64,000 nt of DNA from Sphingomonas metalli (GTDB lineage Bacteria; Pseudomonadota; Alphaproteobacteria; Sphingomonadales; Sphingomonadaceae), in NCBI RefSeq assembly GCF_014641735.1, contig NZ_BMIH01000004.1, forward strand, positions 62,001-126,000, read 5' to 3'. Below, piece by piece: positions 41,021-50,903 of the stretch (its first letter is position 1; each line of letters opens with the position of its first letter). Under the pieces are notes generated by a model. The model saw only the letters and a program-made list of their open reading frames with translations. It ran no database searches and was not told the DNA's origin. A program made the translations under genes and the position numbers.

Positions 41021-43264
41021 CTACCGCCCCGGTCGCCACCCCGCCGGCAGCTCGCGGGCGGCCACCGCCACCGCGACCGGTGCCGACAGGCGATCCGATG
41101 CGCCGCCCGCCATCACCCGATAGGTGCCGCCGCTGATCCGCCACACCCGCCGCGCCTCGTCGAAGGTCGCGAGCAGCCGCGGGTCGATCAGCACCGTCGC
41201 CTGCCCGCTCGCGCCCGGCTGGAGGTCGAGCCGCGCGAAGCCGCCCAGCCGCTTCGGCCCCTCCCAGCCGTCTCCCGCGACATAGACCTGCGCCACCGTC
41301 GCGCCCGCGCGCCCGCCGGTGTTGCGCACGGTCAGCGTCGCGCGGATGCCGTCGCCCTCCGCCGCGGCGCGCAGCCCGTCATAGGCGAAGCTGGTATAGG
41401 ACAGGCCGTGGCCGAAGGCATAGGCGGGCGTCTGCCGCTGCCGGTCGAACCATTTGTAACCCACCGTCGCGCCCTCGGTATAGCGCACCTCCTTGGGCTG
41501 GGGCATGCCGGGATGGGGCAGCTGCTGGAGCGTGTCGGGGAAGCTGATCGGCAAGCGGCCCGAGGGATTGACCCGGCCGAACAGGACGTTGGCGATGGCG
41601 CTGCCGCCCTCGGTCCCCGGGAACCAGCTCGCCACGATCCCCGCCACCCGGTCGCGCCACGGCGTCAGCACCGCGCCGCCGGTCTCCAGCACCACCACCG
41701 TGCGTCGATTGGCGCCCGCCACCGCGGCGATCAGCGCGTCCTGGTCGTCGGGCAGCGCCAGCGGTACGTCGAACGCCTCGCCCGCCCATTGAGTCGCGAA
41801 GACGATCGCCACCTCGGCCGTCTTGGCGGCGGCGGCGGCCGCGGCGCGATCGCGTCCGTCGACGAAGGTCACCTGCGCCTGCGGCGCCTGCGCGCGGATC
41901 GCCGCCAGCGGCGCGGAGGGATAGTACATCACCGGCCCCGGCCAGATCGTCGGCTCCAGCCCCGGCACGGCATTGCCGCCGCGCGGATAGACCAGTGACG
42001 ATCCGCCGCCCGCCAGCACGCCCTTGTCGGCATGGCCGCCGATCACCACGATCGAGCGGGTGCGCGGCGACAGCGGCAGGATCGCGCCCTCGTTGCGCAG
42101 CAGCACCATCGATCCCTCGGCGGCGCGGCGGGTGACGGCGGCATGGTCCGCCATCATCGCCTCGGGCAGGTCGAGCGGCGCGTCGGTGACCGGATGGTCG
42201 ACCAGCCCCTTGGCGAACATCGTGCGCAGGATGCGCGCTACCATCCGGTCGAGCTCGGCCGGCTGGACCGTACCGTCCGCCAGCGCCGCCTTCAGGTCCG
42301 CGCCGTAATAGGAGCGCTCGTCGAAGGGATAGCCCGATTGCTGGTCCAGCCCGGCGCGGATAGCCGGCGCCGTGGAGTGGGTCGCGCCCCAGTCGGACAT
42401 GACATAGCCCGGCCAGGCCCAGTCGCGGCGCAGCACCTCGCCGAGCAGCCACGGGCTCTCGCAGGCGAAGGGGCCGTTGACGCGGTTGTACGCGCACATC
42501 ACCGATCCCGGATCGGCGCGCTCGATCGCGAACTGGAAGGCGAGCAGGTCCGACATGCGCGCCGCCGCCGGGTCGATCACCGCATTGGCGGCGTTGCGGT
42601 CGGTCTCCTGGTCGTTGATCGCATAATGTTTGATCGTCGAGACGATATGGTTCGACTGGATGCCGGCGATCTGCGCCGCCACCATCGTGCCGGCGAGCAG
42701 CGGATCCTCGCCGCCATATTCGAAGTTGCGGCCGTTGCGCGGCTCGCGCGCCAGGTTGACGCCGCCCGCCAGCATCACGTTGAAGCCGGAGGCACGCGCC
42801 TCCGCCCCGATCATCGTGCCGCCCGCCTGCGCCAGCGCCGTGTCCCAGCTCGCCGCGATGGCGAGGTTCGACGGCAGCGCCGTACGCCCGCGCTTGCGCT
42901 CGGCGCCGCCCTGGGTGGCGACGCCGATCCCGGCATCGGTCTGCCACTGCGCCGGGATGCCCAGCCGCGCAATGCCGGGGACATAGCCGGCCGATCCCGC
43001 CCGCCCCTCGGCCGGCGCGCGATACTGGCGCGGCGGGAAGTCGGAGGCGAAGGCGCCCTGAACAAGCGACAGTTTCTCGGCCTGCGTCATCTGCGCCATG
43101 ACCAGCGCCGCGCGTCGGTCGGGGTCGAGCCCCGCCTGCATCCACGGCCGCCCGGCGGTCGCGGCCCCTGATGCCGGAGACGGCGCCTGCGCCAGCGCCG
43201 CCGCGCCGCTGCCCGCAACCATCAGCGCGGCCCATGCCGCCGCCTGCACCCCATGCCCCATCAT
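41021..43264 (-). CDS. GH3-family beta-glycosidase
   Basis: A 747-residue exported enzyme. After a signal peptide come the GH3 TIM barrel (about 50-330), the alpha/beta sandwich (about 360-590) and a fibronectin III-like domain (about 640-735). The nucleophile Asp lies in VMSDWGATHS. Other family marks are STIKHYAINDQETDR and GHGLSYTSF near the end. It removes terminal beta-linked sugars from oligosaccharides; beta-glucosidase is the commonest activity, but xylosidase cannot be excluded. The start ATG pair follows GGGAGAG; one is used here. The open frame runs further upstream without homology and is not used. Confidence 0.88.
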   Translation of the reverse strand: MMGHGVQAAAWAALMVAGSGAAALAQAPSPASGAATAGRPWMQAGLDPDRRAALVMAQMTQAEKLSLVQGAFASDFPPRQYRAPAEGRAGSAGYVPGIARLGIPAQWQTDAGIGVATQGGAERKRGRTALPSNLAIAASWDTALAQAGGTMIGAEARASGFNVMLAGGVNLAREPRNGRNFEYGGEDPLLAGTMVAAQIAGIQSNHIVSTIKHYAINDQETDRNAANAVIDPAAARMSDLLAFQFAIERADPGSVMCAYNRVNGPFACESPWLLGEVLRRDWAWPGYVMSDWGATHSTAPAIRAGLDQQSGYPFDERSYYGADLKAALADGTVQPAELDRMVARILRTMFAKGLVDHPVTDAPLDLPEAMMADHAAVTRRAAEGSMVLLRNEGAILPLSPRTRSIVVIGGHADKGVLAGGGSSLVYPRGGNAVPGLEPTIWPGPVMYYPSAPLAAIRAQAPQAQVTFVDGRDRAAAAAAAKTAEVAIVFATQWAGEAFDVPLALPDDQDALIAAVAGANRRTVVVLETGGAVLTPWRDRVAGIVASWFPGTEGGSAIANVLFGRVNPSGRLPISFPDTLQQLPHPGMPQPKEVRYTEGATVGYKWFDRQRQTPAYAFGHGLSYTSFAYDGLRAAAEGDGIRATLTVRNTGGRAGATVAQVYVAGDGWEGPKRLGGFARLDLQPGASGQATVLIDPRLLATFDEARRVWRISGGTYRVMAGGASDRLSAPVAVAVAARELPAGWRPGR

Positions 43265-43314
43265 CGCTCTCCCGCTTGTCGTTGCGGGATATGGTAACGC
43301 CACCAGCGCTATTG

Positions 43315-44493
43315 TCACCCGCGCATCGCCAGCGCCGGCCGGCGCTCGCGACGCAGGGCCAGCACCGCCGCACCCGCCAGCGCGCACCAGCCCAGTATGG
43401 CCAGCGCGGGGCGCAGCCCGCCCGTCGCCTGCGCCAGCCCCGCCGCCAGGACCGGCGCGACGAACTGGCCGAGGAAGAAGGTGCCGGTCCACAGGCCCGT
43501 GCCCCGTCCCCGCGCGAAGGCGGGCAGCACGCGCAGCACCGCGGTCAGCAGCGTCGGCAGCAGGATGCCGCCGCCGATACAGGCCAGCACCGTCAGCCCC
43601 GTCACGGCCCAGACGCCGCCCAGATAGGCGACCCCCAGATAGCCCGCCGCGGCCAGCCCGAATCCCGCCGCCAGCAGGCCGCGGGTCGGCAACGCCGCCA
43701 GGCGGCGGAATGCCAGCGAGCCCAGCACCACGCCGACATTGGCCGCCGCGCCCACCGCGCCGATCACCGCCGGCGACGTCACGCCGGCCAGCCCCAGCAC
43801 CGGCCCGATCTGCAGCAGCAGCGTGTAGAACAGGACCGCCGCGGCCAGCGTGGTGGCGATGATCGCCGCCACCGGCCGCAGGGGGAAGGCGGGACGGGGC
43901 GCCGCGCGGGCGGTCGTGGCCGGTTCGAACAGGATCGCCGCCGCCAGCGCCGCGATCGGCAGCGCCAGCAGATAGAGCAGGAACGGCCCGCGCGACCCGA
44001 ACGCCTCGCCCAGCACGCCGCCCAGCGCGATCAGCACGATCGCGCTCAGGCTGACCACCGCCGTCTGGATCGCCACCCAGCGCTCGCGCCGGGCGCCCTC
44101 GTAATAGTCGCCGATCATCGTCGTCGCGACGGTCGTGATCGCCGCCTCGTTCAGCCCGAGCAGGATGCGCGAGCCGAGGATCAGCACCAGGCTGTGGAGC
44201 GCCAGCGGCATCAGCCCGATCGCACCGTAGAGCAGCAGCGCCGCGACCAGCACCCGCTTGCGCCCGATCCGGTCCGACAGCCAGCCCGCGAGCGGCGAGA
44301 ACAGCGCGACGCACAAGGCCGGCACGGTCAGCGTCATCGGCACCAGCACCGCGGCCCCCGGCACGTCGCCGAACTCGCGCAGCAGCATCGGCAGCACCGG
44401 CACCAGCGAGATGATCGCCATCGCCGGCATCACCGCCGCGGCCATCAGCACCACGCCCTGCCGCGGTCCCGCGCTCCTGTCGCTCGCCACCAT
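43315..44493 (-). CDS. Major facilitator superfamily transporter
   Basis: A 392-residue inner-membrane protein with twelve predicted helices. The loop between helices 2 and 3 has GWLSDRIGRKRVLV, the MFS signature. The first helix has MPAMAIISLVPVLPMLL. It is a proton-driven carrier, of the drug/metabolite type rather than a sugar porter. It lies divergent from a LysR regulator next to an aromatic-degradation operon, so a substrate or product of that pathway is a plausible cargo. Confidence 0.83.
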   Translation of the reverse strand: MVASDRSAGPRQGVVLMAAAVMPAMAIISLVPVLPMLLREFGDVPGAAVLVPMTLTVPALCVALFSPLAGWLSDRIGRKRVLVAALLLYGAIGLMPLALHSLVLILGSRILLGLNEAAITTVATTMIGDYYEGARRERWVAIQTAVVSLSAIVLIALGGVLGEAFGSRGPFLLYLLALPIAALAAAILFEPATTARAAPRPAFPLRPVAAIIATTLAAAVLFYTLLLQIGPVLGLAGVTSPAVIGAVGAAANVGVVLGSLAFRRLAALPTRGLLAAGFGLAAAGYLGVAYLGGVWAVTGLTVLACIGGGILLPTLLTAVLRVLPAFARGRGTGLWTGTFFLGQFVAPVLAAGLAQATGGLRPALAILGWCALAGAAVLALRRERRPALAMRG

Positions 44494-44654
44494 GCGCCTC
44501 TCCCCGATATCGCGGAGGGCCGGCCGTGCAGCGCCGCCTCTGTCCGCCGCCTGCCACGCTAGGCGCTGCGCAAGTCTCCGGGAAATTGATTAAAGGGATA
44601 CCGTGCGATCCATGTGTCTGATAGCTTGGCGCGAACAGGCGGGAGAGCGGGGCG

Positions 44655-45569
44655 ATGCGGTTCAAGGGACTCGATCTCAACCTCGTCGTCGCGCTCGACA
44701 TCCTCCTCCAGGAACGCAGCGTCTCGCGCGCGGCGGAACGGCTCAAGCTCAGCCAGCCCGCGGTCAGCGCCGCGCTGGCGCGCCTGCGCGACTATTTCGG
44801 CGACGACCTGCTCGTCTCGATCGGCCGCGCGATGATCCCCACCGCCTATGCCGAATCCCTGTGGCCGATCGCGCGCACCCTGCTCGCCCAGGCCGATCTG
44901 CTGGTCGACACCTCCGCGACCTTCGACCCCGCGACCTCGCAGCGGCGCTTCCGCGTCAATGCGTCCGACTATACGCAGACGGTCCTGATCTCGCCGGTGT
45001 TGCGCCGCCTGCAGCGCAGCGCGCCGCATATCAGCATGGATGTCGGCCCGACCGGGCCGATGAGCCTCGCCGAGTTCGAGGCGGGCGAGATCGACTGCAT
45101 CATCAGTCCCGAACAATATGTCTCCCTCTCGCACCCCTCGCGCCCCCTGTTCGAGGAGCAGCATGTGGTGGTCGGCTGGCGCGGCAATCCGGCGATGGCC
45201 GCGCCGCTCGATCTCGACGGCTTTCTCGCGCTCGGCCATGTCGCGGTCAGCATCGGGTCCGGGCGCGAGCTGTCCTTCGCCGAGCGCCACCTCCTGCCCT
45301 ATCGCGAGCGGCGGCGGGTGGAGGTGACCACGTCCACCTTTTCGGGCGTGCCGCTGATGCTGCCGCAGACGCTGCGCATCGCCGTGCTGCAGGAGCGGCT
45401 CGCCGCCACCTTCTGCGCGGCCTTCGACCTGGTGATGCAGCCGCTCCCCTTCGCCATGCCGCCGCTGCGCGAGATGGTGCAGTATCACAGCGGCCGCGCC
45501 AACGACCCGGGCATCGCCTGGCTGGTCGGCGCCTTCGAAAGCTATGCGGCCGAAGGATCGCCGGGCTGA
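44655..45569 (+). CDS. LysR-family transcriptional regulator
   Basis: A 304-residue protein with an N-terminal helix-turn-helix (FKGLDLNLVVALDILLQERS, then SRAAERLKLSQPAVSAALARLR) and a periplasmic-binding-like effector domain (about 90-290). It resembles NodD-like/aromatic-responsive LysR proteins. It is divergent from the MFS gene and convergent with the ring-cleavage operon, so it is a candidate regulator of uptake and breakdown of an aromatic acid. A good ribosome binding site (GGGAGAGCGGGG) precedes the ATG. Confidence 0.88.
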   Translation: MRFKGLDLNLVVALDILLQERSVSRAAERLKLSQPAVSAALARLRDYFGDDLLVSIGRAMIPTAYAESLWPIARTLLAQADLLVDTSATFDPATSQRRFRVNASDYTQTVLISPVLRRLQRSAPHISMDVGPTGPMSLAEFEAGEIDCIISPEQYVSLSHPSRPLFEEQHVVVGWRGNPAMAAPLDLDGFLALGHVAVSIGSGRELSFAERHLLPYRERRRVEVTTSTFSGVPLMLPQTLRIAVLQERLAATFCAAFDLVMQPLPFAMPPLREMVQYHSGRANDPGIAWLVGAFESYAAEGSPG

Positions 45570-45610
45570 GTCCCTGCCGCCGACCCCCTCGGTAGCGCAG
45601 GGATCGCCCG

Positions 45611-46558
45611 TCAGCCCGCCTGCACCACCCGCTGGGCGATCGCGCCGAACGGCGCCCGTCCATCGGCCAGCCGCGCCTCCATCCGCACCGTGTCGCCGAA
45701 GCGCATGAAGCCGGTCCGCGCCGCGCCCTCGTCGACGATCTCGATCCCGCGCCGCTCGGCGATGCAGGTCGATCCCACTTCGCGGAAGTTCGCGTTCGAG
45801 ACGGTGCCCGAACCGATGATCGTCCCCGCCGGCAGCGCGCGGGTCCGTGCCGCATGCGCGATCAGCTCGTGGAAGCCGAATGCCATCGCCGCGCCATTGG
45901 GGGCGCCGAAGCGGTCGCCGTTCCAGTCGACCAGCAGGTCCAGGCAGACCCGCCCGTCGCGCCATTGCCCGCCCAGTTCCTCCGGCGTCACCGCGATCCC
46001 GGCCATGCTGCACGCCGGCTTGGCCTGCACCCAGCCGAAGCCGGTCTTCATTTCCGGCCCGGCCAGCGCGCGCAGCGACCAGTCGTTGATCTGCACCACC
46101 AGCCTGACATGCCCCAGCGCCGCCGCCGCGCTTGTCCCCATCGGCACCGCATCGACGATGACGCCGAATTCGCCCTCGAAATCGATGCCCAGCGCCGCGT
46201 CGGGCAGCGGCACGTCGTCGTGCGGGCCATAGAAGCGGTCGGACAGTCCCTGGTACATCAGCGGCAGGCCGGTCCGTTCGGGCGAGATCCCGAACACCTG
46301 GTCCATCAGCGCGCCATGGCTGTCGAAGGCGGATCCGTCGAGCCATTGCCAGGCGCGCGGCAGCGGCGCCGCCAGCGCCTGCGGGTCGAGCGGCTCGGCG
46401 AACGTGGTCACCGCGGCGCAGGCGGGCACCGCCTCGTCCCACTGCTCCAGCAACTGCTGGAGCGTCCCCACCGGCGCGGGCGCCCAGCGGCCGCCGTCCG
46501 GAGACACGATCACGAGCCGCCCGTCGGGCGTGCCGTCGCGCAAGGTCGCCAGCCGCAT
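45611..46558 (-). CDS. Fumarylacetoacetate hydrolase family protein
   Basis: A 315-residue enzyme of the FAH superfamily: metal-binding Asp/Glu are in LGIDFEGEFGVIVDA (about 120-130), and the typical VQINDWSLRAL and GSGTVSNANFREVGS follow. FAH-family members hydrolyse C-C bonds in diketo acids or decarboxylate/hydrate ring-cleavage products. It is the last gene of a five-gene operon (monooxygenase, dioxygenase, C-C hydrolase, cyclase) with a gap of five bases to the gene upstream. It is probably the final hydrolase of the pathway. Confidence 0.85.
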   Translation of the reverse strand: MRLATLRDGTPDGRLVIVSPDGGRWAPAPVGTLQQLLEQWDEAVPACAAVTTFAEPLDPQALAAPLPRAWQWLDGSAFDSHGALMDQVFGISPERTGLPLMYQGLSDRFYGPHDDVPLPDAALGIDFEGEFGVIVDAVPMGTSAAAALGHVRLVVQINDWSLRALAGPEMKTGFGWVQAKPACSMAGIAVTPEELGGQWRDGRVCLDLLVDWNGDRFGAPNGAAMAFGFHELIAHAARTRALPAGTIIGSGTVSNANFREVGSTCIAERRGIEIVDEGAARTGFMRFGDTVRMEARLADGRAPFGAIAQRVVQAG

Positions 46559-46563
46559 CCCGC

Positions 46564-47343
46564 TCAATCCTCGAAGATCGCGACCGCGCGCGTCCAGCCC
46601 GCCGATCCGCGCTTCACCTTGGCGGGAAAGCACGAGACGGTGAAGCCATGGTCGGGCAGCTGGTCGAGGTTGGTCAGCTTCTCCATGTGGCAATAGCCGA
46701 TGTCGCGGCCGGCCTTGTGTCCCTCCCAGATCAGCGAGGTGTCGCCCGTCTCGGCCACCTTGCGCGCGGTCGCGGCGAAGGGGGCGTCCCAGCTCCACGC
46801 ATCGGTGCCGGTCACGCGCACGCCGCGGCTGGTCAGGTACATGGTCGCCTCGTAGCCCATGCCGCATCCCTTGCTCAGGAAGTCGGGCCCGCCCAGCGCC
46901 GCGCCCGCCGCGGTGTTGACCAGCACGATGTCGAGCGGCTGGAGCGCATAGCCGATCCGTGCCAGCTCCGCCTCGACGTCCGCCGCGGTCGCGACATAGC
47001 CGTCCGGCAGTGCCCTGAAATCGAGCTTCACCCCCGGCCGGAAGCACCAGTCGAGCGGCACCTCGTCGATCGTGATCGCGCGCGCGCCGCCGTCCATCGT
47101 CGGGTGATAGTGCCAGGGCGCGTCGAGATGGGTGCCGTTGTGCGTCGTCAGCGTCAGCGTCTCCGATGCCGCGAAGCCCTGGCCGCCCGGCATCTGCGCG
47201 GCGGTCAGCCCGGGGAAGAAGCCCTGCACCTCGGCCACCGTCTCCTCATGCGTCTGGTAGGTGATCGACGGGCGCATGAACGGCGGATCGGTGATGACCT
47301 CCGGGTCGAGCGTGATCGACAGGTCGAGGAAGCGCCGGCTCAT
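46564..47343 (-). CDS. Cyclase-family (kynurenine formamidase-like) hydrolase
   Basis: A 259-residue metal-dependent hydrolase. The signature HNGTHLDAPWHYHP (near 68-81) provides the metal ligands, and GTDAWSWDAPF with a later HMEKLTNLDQLP are typical of the family, which contains kynurenine formamidase and several amide or lactone hydrolases. In this operon a lactone- or amide-opening step after ring cleavage is plausible. Start overlaps the stop of the previous gene as ATGA. Confidence 0.85.
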   Translation of the reverse strand: MSRRFLDLSITLDPEVITDPPFMRPSITYQTHEETVAEVQGFFPGLTAAQMPGGQGFAASETLTLTTHNGTHLDAPWHYHPTMDGGARAITIDEVPLDWCFRPGVKLDFRALPDGYVATAADVEAELARIGYALQPLDIVLVNTAAGAALGGPDFLSKGCGMGYEATMYLTSRGVRVTGTDAWSWDAPFAATARKVAETGDTSLIWEGHKAGRDIGYCHMEKLTNLDQLPDHGFTVSCFPAKVKRGSAGWTRAVAIFED

Positions 47344-48500
47344 GCGGTGCGCCCGCCCAGCGTCTCGGCGAACCAGTCCGCGATATAGTCGCGCCCGAAG
47401 CTCATATTGTCGGCTCCCACATGCTCCACCCCGCCCTCGCGCACGGTGAACAGCTTCAGCTCGCGCCGCGGCGAATGGACCAACTGGTCGTAGAGGTCGT
47501 GCGCATAGTCGACGCTGATCTGCCGGTCCTGCGCGCCGTGGGTGACGAGGAAGGGCACGCGGATCCGGTCCATATGGCCGTTGAGGTTCATGTCGGTCGA
47601 CCGGGCGAGGAAATCGTCCATGTCCGCCGCGCCGAACGCCCACATCACATGCGCCCAGTAATGCGGCACCGGGTTCTCGCCCTCGCGCTTCAGCCGCCGG
47701 TCCTGCACCTCGCGCCAATTGTGGTTCGCGCCCCATACCGCGCCGCTCGCGAAGCGCGGTTCGTAGGCGACGGCGCGCGGCGCGAAATGGCCGCCCAGCG
47801 AGATGCCGGTCATGCCGATCCGCGCGGGATCGACATCCTCGCGCGCCTCCAGCCAGTCGACCGCCTTCGACGCCCAGCGCTCGCTATGCGGGTCGACCGG
47901 CAGGTTCTGGAGCCGCAGCGCCTCGCCCGATCCGGGCTGGTCGACGCTCAGGGTCGAGATGCCGCGCCGGGCCAGCGCCTGGGGCAGTTTCGACCAGTAG
48001 AGCAGCTCCTTGCAGCTATCGAGGCCGTTGCAATAGACCACGACCGGCCGCCGTCCCTCGCCCGGCGCGCGGGTATAGAGGGCCGGCATGGTCGCACCGC
48101 CGGCCAGCGGCACCTCGACGCGTTCGCGCGGCAGCCCGCCCAGCCGGGTCGAGCGCGCGAAGCTGTCGAGCGCCTTGGCATAGGTCGCCTGCCGCCCGGG
48201 ATGGCCATGCCCCTGCATCCGCTCGGCGACGATCAGGTAGAGCGCGGCGCGTTCGAGCTTGTCGGAGGCGGAGAAGCCCCGGCCCCGCGCCTCGTCCTCG
48301 TCGGCCAGCGCGATCAGCCGGTCGGCCATCGCCACCCATTGCGCCATGAACTGCGGGGTGCCGGCATCGGCCCCCTCGGCCGCCGCATCGCGGATCGGCT
48401 GGCACATATCGACGATCTCGCCGATCTGCGCACCGCTCTCCAGCGCCATCGCGACCGACAGGTTCCAGATATAGTTCGGGAAATATTCGAATAGCGCCAT
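47340..48500 (-). CDS. Alpha/beta hydrolase of the dihydroxypseudooxynicotine-hydrolase/FrsA type
   Basis: A 386-residue hydrolase with a helical N-terminal cap domain (about 1-130) and an alpha/beta core. The nucleophile Ser is in GISLGG (near 230), the acid in THGAQDRQIS and the His in GGVEHVGADN. The two-part layout and VVYCNGLDSCKELLYW match C-C bond hydrolases such as 2,6-dihydroxypseudooxynicotine hydrolase. It would cleave a carbon-carbon bond in a beta-diketone or ring-opened product. It lies four bases after the dioxygenase gene. Confidence 0.83.
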   Translation of the reverse strand: MALFEYFPNYIWNLSVAMALESGAQIGEIVDMCQPIRDAAAEGADAGTPQFMAQWVAMADRLIALADEDEARGRGFSASDKLERAALYLIVAERMQGHGHPGRQATYAKALDSFARSTRLGGLPRERVEVPLAGGATMPALYTRAPGEGRRPVVVYCNGLDSCKELLYWSKLPQALARRGISTLSVDQPGSGEALRLQNLPVDPHSERWASKAVDWLEAREDVDPARIGMTGISLGGHFAPRAVAYEPRFASGAVWGANHNWREVQDRRLKREGENPVPHYWAHVMWAFGAADMDDFLARSTDMNLNGHMDRIRVPFLVTHGAQDRQISVDYAHDLYDQLVHSPRRELKLFTVREGGVEHVGADNMSFGRDYIADWFAETLGGRTA

Positions 48501-48504
48501 GATC

Positions 48505-49407
48505 CTACACCGCGGCCGGCTGGAACAGCGCAGGGTCGGGCTTGGGGTGCGGCATGGTCTGCGGGCCGCCGACGCCGACGCCCCACTGGTCCATCACCTG
48601 CGGCCCCGGCACGTGCACCTTGGCCTCGTGGGTGTGGAAGTCGACGTCCTCCAGCTCCGACGTATATTCGACCGCGAAGCAGGCCGGCGTGGTGAAATAG
48701 CTGAAGGTGTTGTTGCCCGCGGTGTGCCGGCCCGGTCCCCACAGGATGTCGGTGCCCTGTTTGCGCAGCCGGTTGATGCCGCGCATCATGTCGTCGACCG
48801 TCATCACGTCATAGGCGACATGGTTCAGGCAGGGCGGCCCCGGCAGGAAGGCGACGCGGTGATGCGCCTCGTTGCAGCGCAGGAACGCCATGAAGTCGCC
48901 CAGCCAATCGCTCAGCCGGAAGCCGAGCACGTCGATGAAGAACTGCACCGCCGCCTTGTGGTCGGGCGAGTGGAGGACGATGTGGCTGATCTTCTGCGGC
49001 ACCGCGTCCCAGCGCGCCATCGTGCGCTTGCCCGCCGGGGCGACATCGCTCGACACCTCGAACGGCAGGCCGTCGGGCGAGAAGAAGCGGAAGCCATAGC
49101 CGCCGCCCGGCGAGGCGAGGTCGCGGGGGGCGAAGATGATCCGGCAGCCGGCCGCGACCACGCGGTCGTGCAGCGCCTCGACATCGGCGCGGCTCTCGGT
49201 CGCCAGCGCGATCACGTCGACATGCTCCGTCGCGTCCTCGCGCAGGCGCACGACATGGTGTTCGTCGTCGCCCTGCGCCTTGAAATAGGCCATGCCATCG
49301 TCGCTCGGCACCGGCTCCAGCCCCCAGGTGTCGGCGTAGAAGGCCCGTTCGGCGGCCATGTCGGGCATGGCGTAGCCGACATAGCGGATGTCAGTCACTC
49401 GGCTCAT
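48505..49407 (-). CDS. Two-domain VOC extradiol dioxygenase
   Basis: A 300-residue enzyme made of two VOC modules. The C-terminal module has the metal triad H142 (KISHIVLHS), H196 (LNHVAYD) and E247 (FAVEYTS), the set of type I extradiol ring-cleavage dioxygenases; the N-terminal module has lost these residues. It cleaves a catechol-like ring next to the hydroxyls with O2 and Fe(II) (or Mn(II)). Gene order after a FAD hydroxylase fits. Substrate specificity cannot be read from the sequence. Confidence 0.87.
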   Translation of the reverse strand: MSRVTDIRYVGYAMPDMAAERAFYADTWGLEPVPSDDGMAYFKAQGDDEHHVVRLREDATEHVDVIALATESRADVEALHDRVVAAGCRIIFAPRDLASPGGGYGFRFFSPDGLPFEVSSDVAPAGKRTMARWDAVPQKISHIVLHSPDHKAAVQFFIDVLGFRLSDWLGDFMAFLRCNEAHHRVAFLPGPPCLNHVAYDVMTVDDMMRGINRLRKQGTDILWGPGRHTAGNNTFSYFTTPACFAVEYTSELEDVDFHTHEAKVHVPGPQVMDQWGVGVGGPQTMPHPKPDPALFQPAAV

Positions 49408-49450
49408 CGGTCAGTCCTTTTCGGGATGCGGCAGGTGGCGGAACGGCAGG

Positions 49451-50566
49451 TCAGATCGGTCGGGAGACCATCGCGAACATCTCGCGCGTGGCGGTGGCGT
49501 TATCGACGGGCGGGGCCAGGCCCAGCTGCCCGCGACAGATCGCCAGGCTCGCGCCGACGATATAGGCGCAGCGCTCGTAGCGGCGGTCGCGATAGGCGCG
49601 GAACGCCGCCTCGGGCGTGTCGTGCCGGGCGATCTCCTCGGCCAGCACGATCGAATCCTCGATCGCCATCCCCGCGCCCTGGCCCAGATGCGGCGTCGTC
49701 GCGTGCAGCGCGTCGCCCAGCAGCACGACGCGCCCGCGATGCCAGTCGCCGTCGACGATCAGCGTCTCGAGCGGGCGGTAGACGACACCCTCGTCCTCGG
49801 TGATGCCCTCGGCCAGCGCCTGCACCGCCGGCGGCGCGGCGGCGAGCTTGGCGCGCATCGCCGCGGCGAGCCCCTCGACCGGGTAGCGCGTCCCCGCCGG
49901 CTCGGGCGTGGTGACGAACATGTAGATCTGGTCGGCGCTCATCGGCACCAGCCCGATGCCGATCGGCCCGTTAAAGGCCTGGAGCGCATCGAGGCCGGCG
50001 GGGCGCGGCAGGTTGTAGCGCCACACCGCCTGGCCGGTATAGTCCGGCACCGGTGCCTCCGGGAAGAGCTGGCGGCGGGTCTGCGAATAGACGCCGTCGG
50101 CGCCCACCACGATATCCGCCTCGCGCTCCTGCCCGTCGGACAGGGTGACGCGCACGCGATCCCCCTCTTCGGCCAGCGCGGTGACGGTCAGGCCCAGCAG
50201 CACCTCGACCCCGTCGGCCAGCACGCGGTCGGCCAGCACCCGGTGCAGCGCCGGCCGGCCGATGCCGACATTGGCGGGATAGCCCTCGACCAGCTTGGGC
50301 GAGGGCACCCGTGCCACGCAGACCCCGGCCGGGGTAAACACCTCCACATGGTCGAAGCCGCTCGCCGCGCCCAGATAGGAGTCGATCAGCCCCAGCGACT
50401 TCATCGCGCGGATGACGTTCGACTGCTGGATGATGCCGACGCCATAGACCGACCAGGAGGGGTCCTTCTCGACCACCGTCACCCGGTGGCCGTCCCGGCG
50501 CAGGGCGATCGCCGCGGTCAGCCCGCCGATCCCGCCGCCGATGACCAGTATGTCGAGCGCCTTCAT
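49451..50566 (-). CDS. FAD-dependent aromatic-ring monooxygenase
   Basis: A 371-residue flavoprotein of the PHBH/salicylate hydroxylase group: dinucleotide motif GGGIGG (residues 10-15), the conserved DG in VVGADGVYSQTRRQLF near 155 and the FAD motif GDALHATTPHLGQGAG (near 285). It adds a hydroxyl to an aromatic ring using NAD(P)H and O2. It is the first gene of the ring-cleavage operon and would prepare the diol for the downstream dioxygenase. A 337-bp gap with a REP element separates it from purU. Confidence 0.88.
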   Translation of the reverse strand: MKALDILVIGGGIGGLTAAIALRRDGHRVTVVEKDPSWSVYGVGIIQQSNVIRAMKSLGLIDSYLGAASGFDHVEVFTPAGVCVARVPSPKLVEGYPANVGIGRPALHRVLADRVLADGVEVLLGLTVTALAEEGDRVRVTLSDGQEREADIVVGADGVYSQTRRQLFPEAPVPDYTGQAVWRYNLPRPAGLDALQAFNGPIGIGLVPMSADQIYMFVTTPEPAGTRYPVEGLAAAMRAKLAAAPPAVQALAEGITEDEGVVYRPLETLIVDGDWHRGRVVLLGDALHATTPHLGQGAGMAIEDSIVLAEEIARHDTPEAAFRAYRDRRYERCAYIVGASLAICRGQLGLAPPVDNATATREMFAMVSRPI

Positions 50567-50903
50567 GCCCCCGACCCGCCCGCCATGCCCATCTCGCCTC
50601 TCCGCTTGTCTTATGGGCGGAGTCTAGAAGGGTCGGTCGAATAGCAAAAATGAGTTTATTGGATGCTGATCGATCGATCTGATGGATGGAAGGCGTCGAA
50701 GCACCCAATGCCTGCCTATGCCTCGCCCGCGCCCGGCCCGGACGGGTCGGGATGATGCCGTCCGGCTCCGCCTTGCGATCCGCTCGGGCACTATCGTCGC
50801 CCCGGCGCAGACTGGGGCCTTTGCGGTTCCTGCGTCACGCCGATGCCGAAAAGCCGCGCCCTTCGCCGGGACGACCTTAACTTCAGGTCGGACGAATCAC
50901 GGC
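50567..50903. other. 337-bp gap with the ring-cleavage operon promoter and a REP element
   Basis: The gap holds the leader of the FAD-monooxygenase operon and REP-like copy B. No gene is supported. An AT-rich stretch around 50640-50680 (AATAGCAAAAATGAGTTTATT) is the likely promoter region, but boxes could not be fixed. Confidence 0.45.
50795..50875. repeat. REP-like double hairpin, copy B
   Basis: Begins CGTCGCCCCGGCGCAG and ends TTCGCCGGGACGAC, the same outline as copies A and C but with several mismatches in both stems. It lies just after the convergently placed end of purU. Confidence 0.65.

Noticed and set aside
43265..44746. N-terminal extension of the GH3 frame beyond its signal peptide
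   Set aside because: The extension is antisense-parallel to the MFS gene, has no homology, and the signal peptide with a ribosome binding site sits at 43264.
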